Program-made: the position numbers and the translations under genes
DNA from: Rhizobium mesoamericanum STM3625
GTDB lineage: Bacteria; Pseudomonadota; Alphaproteobacteria; Rhizobiales; Rhizobiaceae
DNA length: 64,000 nt
Direction: 5' to 3'
Assembly (NCBI RefSeq): GCF_000312665.1
Contig: NZ_HF536772.1
Coordinates: 3,188,732-3,252,731 of the forward strand
Shown: positions 1 to 9,684 of the stretch, piece by piece
Numbering within the stretch: the first letter of the stretch is position 1
Layout of the letters: every line of letters begins with the position of its first letter
The notes under the pieces: generated by a model
Told to the model about the DNA's origin: nothing
Databases searched by the model: none
What the model saw: only the letters and a program-made list of their open reading frames with translations

Positions 1-172
1 CCGCAATCTCCGGACTGGAATCCCTGAAGTCCTGGCCAATCAGGATGGCATCACCGCGGCGCGCCATCCCAGCGTCGAGCAGGTAGCGGCCAAAGGCTGT
101 CGCATAGAGCGCTGAGGCTCGGCCCTTGAGGTCGACCGATAGGCCGCGAAGCCCACTTGTTCCGAATTTCAT
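1..172 (-). CDS. Phosphomannomutase/phosphoglucomutase family protein, N-terminal fragment (runs off the window)
   Basis: Only the first 57 codons are present, because the gene continues past the left edge. The reverse strand begins with ATG at 172 and reads MKFGTSGLRG, the typical N-terminal beta strand of the alpha-D-phosphohexomutase family. It continues into a region ending near LIGQDFRDSS, which resembles the G-x-D-x-R segment of these enzymes. They interconvert hexose 6- and 1-phosphates for sugar-nucleotide synthesis, and in rhizobia they feed exopolysaccharide or LPS production (ManB/ExoC/NoeK-type). The gene is divergent from ung with about 155 bp between the starts. The family call is firm for so short a piece. 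The exact substrate cannot be decided because the catalytic serine loop lies outside the window. Confidence 0.8.
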   Translation of the reverse strand, partial: MKFGTSGLRGLSVDLKGRASALYATAFGRYLLDAGMARRGDAILIGQDFRDSSPEIA

Positions 173-327
173 TCTGAATAAGCCCCCGGATGCGCTTGAA
201 TTCGCCAGCGATTCGACCGCAATCTACTCAGCGTTCGTAAATAGTGAACCCCGGTCGACAATAAAATGTCTGCCAATTCCTGCCTTGAGGCAAGCTGAAA
301 GCGTGTACGAGCCTACGAGGAATACCA

Positions 328-1029
328 ATGAATGAACGATCAATTGCTCTGGAGGAGGGCTGGAGGAACGCTCTCGCCGGCGAGTTCGCCAGCCCCTATA
401 TGCAGCAGCTCAAAGCCTTCCTCGTCGCACAGAAGCTGGAAGGCAAACGGATATTTCCCAAGGGATCCGAATATTTCCGTGCTCTCGACCTGACGCCGCT
501 GGCGGACGTCAAGGTCGTGATCCTGGGGCAGGATCCCTATCACGGCCTGGGACAAGCGCATGGCCTGTGTTTCAGCGTCCGACCGGGCGTTCGCATCCCG
601 CCTTCGCTCGTCAATATCTACAAGGAAATGCAAAGTGACCTGGGGATTACGCCGGCGCGACATGGGTTTTTGGAGCATTGGGCCCGCCAGGGCGTCCTTT
701 TGCTGAACAGTGTGCTGACAGTTGAGGAGGCGCAAGCTGCATCGCACCAAGGCAAGGGCTGGGAGCGCTTCACCGATGCAGTCATTCGCAAGGTCAATGA
801 CGAATGCAACGGGGTGGTCTTCATGCTCTGGGGCTCTTATGCGCAGCGCAAGGCAGCCGTCGTCGATACAACGCGTCATCTTGTGCTGAAAGCGCCGCAC
901 CCATCACCGCTCTCCGCGCATAACGGGTTCTTTGGCTGTGGCCATTTTTCCAAAGCCAACTCGTTTCTGCAGGCGCGCGGTCGCACACCCATCGACTGGG
1001 AGCTGCCCGCAGCCCCACATGACAGCTAG
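328..1029 (+). CDS. ung: Uracil-DNA glycosylase (family 1)
   Basis: This enzyme removes uracil from DNA by hydrolysing the N-glycosidic bond, starting base-excision repair of deaminated cytosine. The 233-residue product has the family-1 length. The water-activating motif GQDPYH lies at residues 67-72, with the catalytic aspartate at 69, and the minor-groove loop HPSPLSA lies at 191-197, with the catalytic histidine first. The uracil-pocket segment LLLNSVLTV is near 124-132. The ATG at 328 follows an AGGA ribosome-binding site. The gene stands alone between a divergent phosphohexomutase gene and a dioxygenase gene, and nothing suggests an operon. No key residue is missing, so it should be active. 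Confidence 0.97.
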   Translation: MNERSIALEEGWRNALAGEFASPYMQQLKAFLVAQKLEGKRIFPKGSEYFRALDLTPLADVKVVILGQDPYHGLGQAHGLCFSVRPGVRIPPSLVNIYKEMQSDLGITPARHGFLEHWARQGVLLLNSVLTVEEAQAASHQGKGWERFTDAVIRKVNDECNGVVFMLWGSYAQRKAAVVDTTRHLVLKAPHPSPLSAHNGFFGCGHFSKANSFLQARGRTPIDWELPAAPHDS

Positions 1030-1168
1030 ACAGTTTCTGAACGATTTCATTTCGTCGTTCACTCACGGGAGACAATGCGTTCCGGTCGGCGGGACTATTC
1101 CAATCGGCCCTTAGTGATCATTTATACCCCATCCGAAGCCCGCGAGGCGGGTTAGAAAGGGGTCTAAA

Positions 1169-2101
1169 ATGCTCGATCAAATCAAGGGTTTGCACCACGT
1201 CACATCGATGGCGGAGGATGCCCGCACAAATAACCAGTTCTTCACCAACACGCTGGGTCTGCGCCGTGTCAAGAAGACCGTGAACTTCGACGCACCCGAT
1301 GTCTATCACCTCTATTATGGTGACGAAACCGGTGCACCCGGCACGATCATGACGTACTTCCCATTCCCGAAGATGGCGCAAGGTCGGCCGGGAACCGGCG
1401 AAGTCGGCACGACTGTTTTCTCGGTCCCGCAAGGCTCGATCGGCTTCTGGAGCGATCGCCTAAGCAAGTTGAATGTCACCGGCTTGAAGACCGAGGAAAC
1501 ATTCGGTGAGAAGCGCCTGAATTTTGCCGGCCCGGATGGTGACGGCTTTGCACTTGTCGAGGTCAGGGACGACAGTCGTCTGCCCTGGACGCATGGCGGC
1601 GTCAGTGAGGATCATGCGATCCGCGGGTTCCACTCTGTCGCCATGCGGTTGCGCGACGACGGCGCAACGTCGGAACTGCTCAAATTCATGGGCTACGAAG
1701 TCCAGGAGGAGCGCGACGGGGTGAAGCGCCTGACCATTCCGGGCGGAAATGGTGCACATCTCGTCGATCTTGAAACCATGCCGAACATTTCGCGCGCGCT
1801 GCCAGGGGCGGGCTCCGTGCACCACGTGGCCTTCGCCGTGGAAAATCGCGAGAAGCAGCTCGAAGTCCGTAAGGCACTGATGGATACCGGCTACCAGGTT
1901 ACGCCCGTCATCGACCGTGACTATTTTTGGGCGATCTATTTCCGGACCCCAGGTGGCATCCTCTTTGAGATTGCGACCAACGAACCTGGCTTCAACCGTG
2001 ATGAGGACACTGCGCATCTTGGCGAAGCCCTAAAGTTGCCACAGCAACATCAGCACTTGCGTGCTCTTATCGAGCAACATTTGCAGCCACTTGAAGCCTA
2101 A
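1169..2101 (+). CDS. Ring-cleaving dioxygenase of the VOC/glyoxalase superfamily (MhqO-like)
   Basis: The 310-residue protein carries two vicinal-oxygen-chelate modules. The N-terminal module opens with GLHHVTS (residues 7-13). The C-terminal module shows VHHVAF around His219 and GILFEIATNEPG with Glu267, the usual iron ligands of extradiol-type enzymes. Relatives such as Bacillus MhqO are linked to hydroquinone or quinone detoxification, though their physiological substrate is often unproven. A strong AAGGGG ribosome-binding site precedes the ATG. The stop is 11 bp before an alpha/beta hydrolase gene, so the two are almost certainly cotranscribed. The same dioxygenase plus carboxylesterase pair is known from mhq loci. 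Superfamily and pairing are firm; the substrate is inference. Confidence 0.87.
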   Translation: MLDQIKGLHHVTSMAEDARTNNQFFTNTLGLRRVKKTVNFDAPDVYHLYYGDETGAPGTIMTYFPFPKMAQGRPGTGEVGTTVFSVPQGSIGFWSDRLSKLNVTGLKTEETFGEKRLNFAGPDGDGFALVEVRDDSRLPWTHGGVSEDHAIRGFHSVAMRLRDDGATSELLKFMGYEVQEERDGVKRLTIPGGNGAHLVDLETMPNISRALPGAGSVHHVAFAVENREKQLEVRKALMDTGYQVTPVIDRDYFWAIYFRTPGGILFEIATNEPGFNRDEDTAHLGEALKLPQQHQHLRALIEQHLQPLEA

Positions 2102-2112
2102 CGGAGGCCGCA

Positions 2113-2721
2113 ATGACCGACAACAACTATGTGCACCGGCTTCACAGCGGTGCACCCGGAAAACCCATCCTTTTCGTGCTGCACGGAACGGGCGGTGATG
2201 AAAACCAGTTCTTTGATTTCGGACGGCGTCTTTTGCCGGAAGCGACGATTGTCTCGCCGCGAGGGGACGTCTCGGAGTTTGGTGCCGCACGCTTCTTCAA
2301 GCGAACCGGCGAGGGCGTATACGACATGGCGGACCTTGCCCGAGCAACGGCGAAGTTGGCGTCCTTTGTCGCAAGCCTGGCAAAGCAACACGAGGCGAGC
2401 GCCGTGCTCGGTCTTGGTTTCTCCAATGGGGCGAATATCCTTGCAAACGTACTGATCGAAAAGGGATTGTTCGATGCTTCAATTCTGATGCATCCGCTGA
2501 TCCCGTTTCAGCCAAAAGCGAACCCTGGGCTCGGCGGGCGAAAGATACTGATCACTGCCGGCGAGCGCGACCCGATTAGCCCTGCGCCCGTGACGAAGGC
2601 ATTGGCGGAGTATTTCGGGGCGCAGAATGCGACGGTCACGGCAGAATGGCACCCAGGCGGACACGATATCAGACAGAACGAAATCGACGCCATTCACAGG
2701 TTCTTCGAGCCATATCGTTAA
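2113..2721 (+). CDS. Alpha/beta hydrolase, phospholipase/carboxylesterase family (MhqD-like)
   Basis: The 202-residue serine hydrolase has its nucleophile in GFSNG (Ser104), a candidate acid at Asp153 in ERDPISP and the histidine at 184 in PGGHD. LHGTGGDE near residue 23 forms the oxyanion-hole loop. Length and motif order match the short carboxylesterase family (YpfH/MhqD), which hydrolyses small carboxylic esters. It has no signal peptide, so it is cytosolic. It follows the VOC dioxygenase by 11 bp with its own GGAGG ribosome-binding site and probably acts on a product of that enzyme or in the same electrophile-stress response. The catalytic triad is visible; the substrate is unknown. Confidence 0.88.
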   Translation: MTDNNYVHRLHSGAPGKPILFVLHGTGGDENQFFDFGRRLLPEATIVSPRGDVSEFGAARFFKRTGEGVYDMADLARATAKLASFVASLAKQHEASAVLGLGFSNGANILANVLIEKGLFDASILMHPLIPFQPKANPGLGGRKILITAGERDPISPAPVTKALAEYFGAQNATVTAEWHPGGHDIRQNEIDAIHRFFEPYR

Positions 2722-3191
2722 AAGGCTCTGGTAGATCGCCATCCGACCGGCCTCGTTCGAAGGCAGAGGATGATAATTCCAACAGGGTTATCGACGGTTG
2801 AAGCGTCTTGATTGTGGCAAGGCGCTAAACTTCGGATAGCATTTGGTAGCTGTTTGAAGGTTTGCATTACGCGTGAACGAGCAGACCTTCGAATGCTGAC
2901 TGGATCGGCCCACCGGCGTATTCGGGCAATATTGCCGGTGGGACTGTATTTTGGGGCTGAGGCACCGAGCCGCTTTTGCGAAAATCGGAGAAATTCGACA
3001 CAATCGTCGGCGCAAGCAGTTCGTCGGGACGGTGGGGTGCGGTCATTGGTCTTACGACCCCTATGAGGACTGGAAGAGATGGCGTAAGATCGATTGCGGC
3101 CAGGCGGCTTCAGCGGATCGATATTCCAGGCAACCAGACCTATTCACCAGGCGTTGCAAGACCACAGACAGTACTGAAACGGAGTTTCGAA
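2722..3191. other. 470-bp non-coding interval with one inverted repeat
   Basis: I find no convincing gene between the hydrolase stop and the GreA-type gene. Open frames here lack ribosome-binding sites and recognisable composition. A perfect 9-bp inverted repeat, CCCACCGGC at 2909-2917 and GCCGGTGGG at 2934-2942, encloses a 16-nt loop and is followed by a short T-rich stretch. It could be a terminator or part of an mRNA leader. Confidence 0.5.
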
Positions 3192-3674
3192 ATGAGTGTT
3201 GCCTTCGTCAAAGAAGAAAGCGCCGAAGCTGCTTCAGAAACGCTTTTACCCGACCGTCCAATTTCACCGCACCCGAACCTCGTTACGGAAGCGGGGTTGA
3301 GGGCTCTGGAACTACAGTTGGAACAAGCGCGCGAGGCCTTTGACGCTGCAAGCATGATCGAAGACGTGAACGAACGGCGGCGGCAGGCAGCAAGCCCGTT
3401 GCGGGATCTACGCTACTTTGCTGCGCGAGTCCGCGCGGCGCAGGTCATCCCCGATCCGGTTTCATTTGATACCGTTGCCTTTGGACATACCGTGACCTTC
3501 AGCCGGGATGACGGGCGCGTGCAGACCTATCGGGTTGTGGGCGAGGACGAGGCCGATCCAAAAGCCGGGTCGATTTCCTTCGTATCCCCGGTGGCAAGAA
3601 CTCTTATCGGCAAGACGATTGGAGATATTGTCAGTGTCGGTGGTCAAGAACTCGAAGTCATCGCGATCGCGTAG
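3192..3674 (+). CDS. GreA/GreB-family elongation factor domain protein
   Basis: The C-terminal part (about residues 85-160) has the GreA/GreB C-terminal fold signature: GHTVTFSRDDGRVQTYRVVG, then a DPKAGSISFVSPVARTLIGKTIGD segment and a final beta strand. This domain docks on RNA polymerase near the secondary channel. The preceding helices (RALELQLEQAREAFDA) could form a coiled coil, but the N-terminal finger is shorter than in GreA and I do not see the paired acidic tip. It may therefore be a Gre-like or Rnk-like modulator rather than a true cleavage factor. I start at 3192 because GGAG lies just upstream and the in-frame extension to 2976 looks non-coding. It is probably monocistronic. Confidence 0.75.
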   Translation: MSVAFVKEESAEAASETLLPDRPISPHPNLVTEAGLRALELQLEQAREAFDAASMIEDVNERRRQAASPLRDLRYFAARVRAAQVIPDPVSFDTVAFGHTVTFSRDDGRVQTYRVVGEDEADPKAGSISFVSPVARTLIGKTIGDIVSVGGQELEVIAIA

Positions 3675-3982
3675 GCGTTTCATCCTCCTGGCTGGCCGCT
3701 GGCGACGGGTTTATCATATTTTCGAACGCCCTAAGGCCCTCCAAACTGCCAAGCTTTTCGCATCTTCATTTTCTATTAAGCAATTATCTTGAGATTGTAA
3801 TCTCCCTGTTCCATGATGGTTGCGATGCGAAGAATTTCGGGTCGTGCTTCATGACGATCGCTGCAGATCGCCTTAGCCGTGAACATGTTTCTTCGCCGTC
3901 GTCTGGCTCTACGGCTGTTAACTTTGATCTTTATTTGTCCCGCAAATATTAACTTGCGGTCGATCTGATTTAGGGACGTTGC
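3675..3982. other. Intergenic region, nothing identified
   Basis: This stretch of about 308 bp is AT-richer than its surroundings and separates the GreA-type gene from the GNAT gene. It should hold the promoter of the latter. I see no hairpin with a T-tract, no operator-like palindrome and no supported reading frame. Confidence 0.4.
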
Positions 3983-4828
3983 ATGAATTCGGAGTTTGCC
4001 GTTCGCCCGATGCGACCCGGTGAGTTAGAGTTAGTGCTCGAGTGGGCACGTCAGGAGGGATGGAATCCCGGCCTCGACGATTCGATTGCCTTCCACGACG
4101 CAGACCCGTCTGGGTTTTTCGTCGGCGTGCTCGGGGAGGTGCCGGTCGCATCGATATCCGTTGTCAAGTACGGTGATGAGTTCGCTTTCCTGGGGCTCTA
4201 TATCGTCCATCCGGAGTTTCGGGGCAGAGGCTACGGCAAAGCCATCTGGAATGCCGGCATAGCATCCGCGGAAGGCCGCAGCATCGGGCTGGATGGCGTC
4301 GCCGCGCAGCAAGTCAACTACCGCAAAGCGGGCTTCGAGGAGGCCTACCGAACGGTTCGGTATAGCGGTGTGATTTCGGCCGTGCCGGAATCGGTGCAGG
4401 TGGCACATGCCGTATCGGACAAGCTTGACGGATTGCTGCGCTATGACGCGACGATCTTTCCTGCTCCGCGGCCGTCGTTTGTCGCGTCGTGGTGTGCCAC
4501 GCGCAAGGACCGGCACTCGGCCGTGGTGCGTAAGAGTGGCAAGATTCGCGGCTACGGGACAATCCGTCGCTGCTATGAAGGCTACAAGATTGGCCCGCTG
4601 TTTGCAGCCGACAAGGATAGCGCTGCCGCGTTGCTTTCAGCGCTCAGGCCACATGCCAGAGGGGCCAAGGTCTTCATTGATATTCCGACCAGCAATGGCG
4701 ACGCGGTTGATCTTGCCGAGAGCATGGGCTTGGCGCCTGTCTTCGAAACGGCGCGGATGTATCGCGGTAAAGCGCCAAATGTCCCGCTCAAGAGCGTCTT
4801 CGGGGTGACGACGCTGGAGCTCGGCTAG
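3983..4828 (+). CDS. GNAT-family N-acetyltransferase with a C-terminal second GNAT-like domain
   Basis: The 281-residue protein has a full GNAT core in its first 140 residues. The acetyl-CoA pyrophosphate loop is RGRGYG (80-85), after a beta strand LGLYIVHPEF, and NYRKAGF lies in the motif-B region. The C-terminal half (about 150-281) contains TIRRCYEGYKIGPLFA and IDIPTSNGDA, resembling the YitH/HolE-type second acetyltransferase domain. Such proteins acetylate small molecules, but no substrate can be named here. The ATG follows AGGGA. The gene ends tail to tail with the EamA transporter gene, sharing 4 bp, so the two are not cotranscribed. No signal peptide or membrane span is visible. Confidence 0.85.
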   Translation: MNSEFAVRPMRPGELELVLEWARQEGWNPGLDDSIAFHDADPSGFFVGVLGEVPVASISVVKYGDEFAFLGLYIVHPEFRGRGYGKAIWNAGIASAEGRSIGLDGVAAQQVNYRKAGFEEAYRTVRYSGVISAVPESVQVAHAVSDKLDGLLRYDATIFPAPRPSFVASWCATRKDRHSAVVRKSGKIRGYGTIRRCYEGYKIGPLFAADKDSAAALLSALRPHARGAKVFIDIPTSNGDAVDLAESMGLAPVFETARMYRGKAPNVPLKSVFGVTTLELG

Positions 4829-5742
4829 TCCATGGGCGATGCAGGCACGGTCGAGGGGCCCTTTTGAGGGCGGCCTCTTTCGGCAATGGCGATGCCGCCC
4901 AATGCAAGCGCAAGCGCGATCAGATGAAAGGCCTGCAGCTGCTCGCCAAGAAGGGCGACCGATAGCAGCGTTCCGAAGACCGGCACGAGGTTGATGAAAA
5001 GCCCTGCCCGGTTTGCGCCGATCGCCTCAACACCCTTGATATAAAGGATCTGCGCGAGCAGGGAGGCAAAGATTGCCGTGTAGAGAGCAATCAGCCAGCC
5101 CTTGTTGTCTGGCAGCTGAACCACGCCCTGGGTGCTCTCCCAGATGAGAAGCGGCAGGGCGGTCAGCGTCGCGCCGAGCGCAGGGATGGCCATCAGCGTG
5201 CGCCAATCGAGCGGCGGCTTCCAGCGTAGAAAAATCGTATAGACCGAGTAAGCGGCGACTGCGATCAGCATAAGCCCGTCGCCGCGATTGAGGCCGAGTT
5301 GCAGCAGGGTCGTCAGGTCGCCATGGGCGGCGGTCAATGCGACGCCGCCGAGTGTCATGGCGAAGCCGACGATTTGCGCCGTAGAAACGCCAGTACGGAA
5401 GAAGACGAAATTTAAGAGGAAGATCAGCATCGGAATGCCGGCCTGCTCAATCGCAACATTGATCACGGTCGTATACTTGACGGCCGAGTAAAGCATGGCG
5501 TTGAACAGCGTATAACCAATGATGCCATAAAAGAAAAGAAGCGGCAGGTTCTTGCGGACGATCGGCCAGTCGCGTTTCAATTGGGGTACCGAAACGGCGG
5601 CAATCAATGTGGTCGCAAGGAACCAGCGCAGAAAGGTCAGCATCATCGGGCTGACGTGTCCGAGCGCGAGTTTGCCCGCCACCGCGTTTCCGCCCCAGCA
5701 TAGCGCCGCGACGACTAGAGAAATATAAGCGGCGATCTGCAC
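4825..5742 (-). CDS. EamA/DMT-family transporter (drug/metabolite exporter)
   Basis: This 305-residue integral membrane protein has about ten predicted hydrophobic helices in two EamA repeats. The first begins ALCWGGNAVAGKLALG and the second includes MLIAVAAYSVYTIFLRW. The family exports amino acids, nucleotide-related metabolites or drugs, and the cargo cannot be read from sequence. Translation appears to start at GTG (5740-5742) with only a weak purine-rich site upstream. The gene is convergent with the GNAT gene and divergent from purA, across roughly 200 bp that must hold both promoters. The fold call is strong; the function is generic. Confidence 0.88.
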   Translation of the reverse strand: MQIAAYISLVVAALCWGGNAVAGKLALGHVSPMMLTFLRWFLATTLIAAVSVPQLKRDWPIVRKNLPLLFFYGIIGYTLFNAMLYSAVKYTTVINVAIEQAGIPMLIFLLNFVFFRTGVSTAQIVGFAMTLGGVALTAAHGDLTTLLQLGLNRGDGLMLIAVAAYSVYTIFLRWKPPLDWRTLMAIPALGATLTALPLLIWESTQGVVQLPDNKGWLIALYTAIFASLLAQILYIKGVEAIGANRAGLFINLVPVFGTLLSVALLGEQLQAFHLIALALALGGIAIAERGRPQKGPSTVPASPMD

Positions 5743-5939
5743 GGGCGATTCTTTCAGGTGACAGGGATGTGGGTCTCAGCCCCAGTGTATGGCGGGCCAA
5801 TAGCCCGATGACGGCTGATTTGTCACGTAAAAAGCCGAATCCAGCGGCATAACAGGGTCGCTTTCCCGATGACAAAGCTTTATAGATGCGCGGGTTTGAG
5901 AAGGGTGCGGTTAAATCCGCCTTTAACAGGAAGACGTGA

Positions 5940-7238
5940 ATGACGAACGTAGTCGTGGTCGGTTCGCAATGGGGTGACGAAGGCAAAGGCAAAATTGTCG
6001 ATTGGCTCTCCGAACGTGCGGATATCGTTGTGCGCTATCAGGGTGGACACAATGCAGGCCATACGCTGGTTATCGACGGGACCAGTTATAAGCTGTCGCT
6101 CTTGCCATCCGGCGTCGTGCGTCCGGGCAAAATGGCCGTGATCGGCAATGGTGTCGTCGTCGATCCGCATGCGCTGATTGCCGAGATCGAGAAGCTGGAA
6201 AAGCAGGGCGTGAAGATTTCTCCCGAGAACCTGCGTATTGCCGACAACGCAACGCTTATTCTTTCGCTGCACCGCGAGCTCGACGCCTATCGCGAAGACG
6301 CAGCGTCCAACAGCGGCACGAAGATCGGCACCACGCGCCGCGGCATTGGTCCGGCCTATGAAGACAAGGTTGGTCGTCGCGCCATCCGCGTGATGGATCT
6401 CGCCGATCTCGATACGCTGCCGGGCAAGGTCGACCGCATCCTGACGCATCACAATGCACTGCGTCGCGGCCTCGGTGTTGCCGAGGTCAGCCACGACGCG
6501 ATCATGACCGAGCTGACGTCGATTGCCGACCGTGTCCTTCCCTACCGCGATACCGTTTGGCTCTTCCTCGACAAGGAACGCCGCAAGGGTTCTCGCATCC
6601 TGTTTGAAGGTGCGCAAGGAAGCCTGCTCGATATCGACCACGGCACTTATCCGTTCGTAACGTCCTCGAACACGGTTGCCGGTCAGGCCGCGGCCGGTTC
6701 AGGCATGGGTCCGGGATCGCTCGGTTATATCCTCGGCATCACCAAGGCCTATACGACGCGCGTTGGCGAGGGGCCGTTCCCGACCGAGCTGCATGACGAC
6801 ATTGGTCAGTTCCTCGGTGAGAAGGGTCATGAATTCGGCACGGTGACGGGTCGCAAGCGTCGCTGCGGCTGGTTCGATGCGGCGCTCGTCCGCCAGTCGG
6901 TTGCAACCAATGGAATCACTGGGATCGCACTTACGAAGCTCGATGTTCTCGATGGTCTCGATGAACTGAAGATCTGCATCGGATATAAGCTCGACGGCGA
7001 GCAGATCGATCATCTTCCGGCAAGCCAGGGCGCGCAAGCTCGCGTCGAACCTGTGTACATTACGCTTGAAGGCTGGAAGGAATCGACGGTCGGTGCGCGC
7101 AGTTGGGCCGATCTGCCGGCCCAGGCGATCAAGTATGTCCGCCAAGTGGAAGAGTTGATCGGGGCGCCCGTCGCTCTCTTGTCTACAAGTCCAGAGCGGG
7201 ACGACACGATACTTGTGACCGATCCGTTTGAGGACTAA
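5940..7238 (+). CDS. purA: Adenylosuccinate synthetase
   Basis: PurA condenses IMP with aspartate at the expense of GTP, the first committed step to AMP. The 432-residue length is standard. The N-terminal P-loop variant [11 protein letters not shown] lies at residues 8-18, with the catalytic Asp13, and the catalytic histidine region QGGHNAGHT follows near residue 40. Also present are the IMP-binding segment [21 protein letters not shown] near residue 222, the aspartate loop [11 protein letters not shown], and the guanine-binding [10 protein letters not shown]. An AGGAAG ribosome-binding site precedes the ATG. The leader contains a small hairpin (GGCGG/CCGCC type) but no recognisable purine riboswitch. 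The gene is probably transcribed alone. Confidence 0.98.
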   Translation: MTNVVVVGSQWGDEGKGKIVDWLSERADIVVRYQGGHNAGHTLVIDGTSYKLSLLPSGVVRPGKMAVIGNGVVVDPHALIAEIEKLEKQGVKISPENLRIADNATLILSLHRELDAYREDAASNSGTKIGTTRRGIGPAYEDKVGRRAIRVMDLADLDTLPGKVDRILTHHNALRRGLGVAEVSHDAIMTELTSIADRVLPYRDTVWLFLDKERRKGSRILFEGAQGSLLDIDHGTYPFVTSSNTVAGQAAAGSGMGPGSLGYILGITKAYTTRVGEGPFPTELHDDIGQFLGEKGHEFGTVTGRKRRCGWFDAALVRQSVATNGITGIALTKLDVLDGLDELKICIGYKLDGEQIDHLPASQGAQARVEPVYITLEGWKESTVGARSWADLPAQAIKYVRQVEELIGAPVALLSTSPERDDTILVTDPFED

Positions 7239-7298
7239 GGTCGCGGGTCATTATTTGTGCGGTTCGCAGGGCGGACCGCACTCTTAGAGAAAGTACGA

Positions 7299-9662
7299 AT
7301 GGCGGATTTTATCGCAGTTATCCGGCGGGCGGTTGACGGCCTGTCTGAAAATACTCCCGACATGCGGGTGAAAGTCTACGAGCGCGCTCGCGGTGCTGTT
7401 CAGCGGCAGCTTGAGAATATGAAGCCGCGCCCACCGGAAGCGATGCTGCAACGGCAGCTTGAAAAGCTCGAAGCTGCAATCCGCGAAGTCGAAGCGGAGC
7501 ATGCCGAAGCCGTCCCGGTCGACGATACCTCACTTGCGGCCGAGCCTATGGTCGAGGCCGGGGGCGACGTCGCCCCCGAGCCGGATGTGGCTGCTCCGCT
7601 TCCCGAACCGCTTGCCAGCGAAGCCGGCACTGAAGAGCCGGCGCATGAGGCTCCGGTCCACGAGGATCACCTGGCAGCCGAGGAATCGACGCCTGCGTAT
7701 CACGAGCGGACTGACGAGCCGGTTCCTCATCACGAAGAGCCCGCGGCTCATTATGACGAGCCCGTCGCTGCCGAGCCGGAGCATACCGTGCAACCGCAGG
7801 AGCATTTGGCGCATGAAGAGCCGCCAGCTCCTGTCGAGGAAGCCGCGGCCGTCGAACACTGGCATGCCGCTCGTTCCGAAGATGTTGTTCATGCGGAGCG
7901 GCACAGCCACGTGGAGGCTGTCGGCGTAGGTGAAGAGCCAGTCGTCGAACAGGTCGAGCCAAGCTATGAAACACCGTTGCTGCAGCCGATTGCACGCGAC
8001 TATGACCTGACCAACCGCCTGGTCGAACCGGTCCTTGGGCTGGACCGTCCGCCGGAAGAATTCGTGGATCGCAGCCAGGAGGAGCCGCTCCAGGCGGATG
8101 CCGCCGGGCATTTCGATCCCGTGTGGACAGAGCCCGTAGAGGAAACGCCTGCGCCGCCGGCCAAGGATGCCCAGACGGACTGGGCGCTCGAAGAACTCCG
8201 ACAGTTTTCCGAAGCAGCCCCCGTCGCTCCTACAAGCGAAGCGGCGCGCGCGTTCGAAGATGTCATCGCAGGGATTGACCATACACCGGGCGGCATCAAG
8301 ATGCCCGCCGCCAATGAGGGCTTTTCCTGGGAAGCGGCGGCCTTCGACGACCTGCCGCCGATCGAAAACGGCAAGAAAGTTCCGATCAACGCCCATTTTG
8401 ACGATGGCGATCTCTTCTCGGAAATTCACGGTATCCCGGGAGCAAAGTCTACACCGGCAACCAACCCTGCCTGGCAGGAGGCAAAGCCGCTTCGCGGATA
8501 CGATAATCGTGGCGTTGTTGCCGAGGACGATGATGGCGTTCCGGCCGCCGATATCGACAGTGTCGTTGCTGCCAAATTTCAGGGTAAGAGCTTCCGTATG
8601 GAGCCGAAGCGCCGCCGCTTCGGCATCGGTTCCATCGTGACAATCCTCGTTGCGCTGGGCGTGGTTGGTGGTGGTGGATACGCCGCCTGGAGCAATCGGG
8701 ACGCGCTGTCGTCAATGGTAAAGAACCTTGTCAGCGCTGCCCCTTCGCAAAGCGCGAAGAGCGTGCCGACGCCTGCCAAGCCTGACGCAGCGACGCCGCC
8801 GACCAATGAAGCAAAGCCGGCTGAGGCAAACAAGGAAGTTGCTTCCTTGAATGACGGCGCTTCTGTCAATAACAAGTTCAACCAGCGGCTTCTTGCCGAT
8901 GGCACCGAGGTTGACAGCGGTCCGGCATCCGTTCCGGGAACGCCCACGGCTGAAGGAAAGTCTGTAGCCGAGCAGAATGTTGCAGCGGCGGATACGACAC
9001 CGCCAGCGACCTCAGCGACGCCCCCAACGGCTGCCCCGGCTGCAGCCGCGCCAGCGGCAACGCCTCCGGCGGCCGGAGCCACGCAGGCCGCACCGGTCGG
9101 TTCCACCGAAAAGATGTTCCTGTACGAGGAGCGGATCGGTCAGAGTTCGCCGACTGCCATCCAGGGCTCGGTCGTATGGAGCCTCCAGCACGAGACTGGC
9201 TCGGATGGCAAGCAGGAAGCGGCGGTGCAGGCGACTGTAACGGTGCCGGAACGCAATCTGTCGGCCCAACTCACCTTTAAGCGGAATTCCGATCCATCGC
9301 TGCCTGCGAGCCATATCGTTGAGGTGGTCTTCTCGCTGCCGCCGAATTTTGAAGGCGGGGCCATCGAAAGCGTTCAGCGTATTTCGATGAAGCGCACCGA
9401 ACAGGATCGCGGGGATGCCTTGATCGCTGTTCCCGCAAAGATCACCGACGATTTCCACATGATCGCCCTCAACGATTATCCGGATGCGCGTAAGGCGAAC
9501 CTCGATCTCCTCGCAAACCGTGACTGGATCGATATTCCGATCACCTATCGCAACGGTCGTCGCGCGCTGCTGACGATGCAGAAGGGTGCGACGGGCGGGG
9601 AGGCGTTCAACGCTGCAATCAAGGAATGGGCCGCTTTGGGAGACGTATCGACGAGCCAGTAG
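7299..9662 (+). CDS. Large charged single-span membrane protein of unknown function
   Basis: I do not recognise a named family. The 787-residue product has a helical N-terminus (residues 1-75, MADFIAVIRRAVDGL onward). A long low-complexity stretch follows, very rich in Glu, Pro, Ala and His (about 80-290). One membrane helix, SIVTILVALGVVGGGGYAAW, lies near residue 460, then an Ala/Pro/Thr linker. The compact C-terminal domain of about 170 residues starts near EKMFLYEERIG and has well-formed beta strands, which suggests an extracytoplasmic folded module. The layout resembles envelope scaffold or regulatory proteins with a disordered cytosolic arm. The start at 7299 is preferred over an upstream in-frame codon. 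It ends at a strong bidirectional terminator shared with rpoH. Confidence 0.7.
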   Translation: MADFIAVIRRAVDGLSENTPDMRVKVYERARGAVQRQLENMKPRPPEAMLQRQLEKLEAAIREVEAEHAEAVPVDDTSLAAEPMVEAGGDVAPEPDVAAPLPEPLASEAGTEEPAHEAPVHEDHLAAEESTPAYHERTDEPVPHHEEPAAHYDEPVAAEPEHTVQPQEHLAHEEPPAPVEEAAAVEHWHAARSEDVVHAERHSHVEAVGVGEEPVVEQVEPSYETPLLQPIARDYDLTNRLVEPVLGLDRPPEEFVDRSQEEPLQADAAGHFDPVWTEPVEETPAPPAKDAQTDWALEELRQFSEAAPVAPTSEAARAFEDVIAGIDHTPGGIKMPAANEGFSWEAAAFDDLPPIENGKKVPINAHFDDGDLFSEIHGIPGAKSTPATNPAWQEAKPLRGYDNRGVVAEDDDGVPAADIDSVVAAKFQGKSFRMEPKRRRFGIGSIVTILVALGVVGGGGYAAWSNRDALSSMVKNLVSAAPSQSAKSVPTPAKPDAATPPTNEAKPAEANKEVASLNDGASVNNKFNQRLLADGTEVDSGPASVPGTPTAEGKSVAEQNVAAADTTPPATSATPPTAAPAAAAPAATPPAAGATQAAPVGSTEKMFLYEERIGQSSPTAIQGSVVWSLQHETGSDGKQEAAVQATVTVPERNLSAQLTFKRNSDPSLPASHIVEVVFSLPPNFEGGAIESVQRISMKRTEQDRGDALIAVPAKITDDFHMIALNDYPDARKANLDLLANRDWIDIPITYRNGRRALLTMQKGATGGEAFNAAIKEWAALGDVSTSQ

Positions 9663-9684
9663 AGCCGGTCGAATTGATCATAAA

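Noticed and set aside
1130..1160. Small hairpin CCCGC-GAG-GCGGG before the dioxygenase gene
   Set aside because: The stem is only 5 bp and no T-run follows; too weak to call a terminator.
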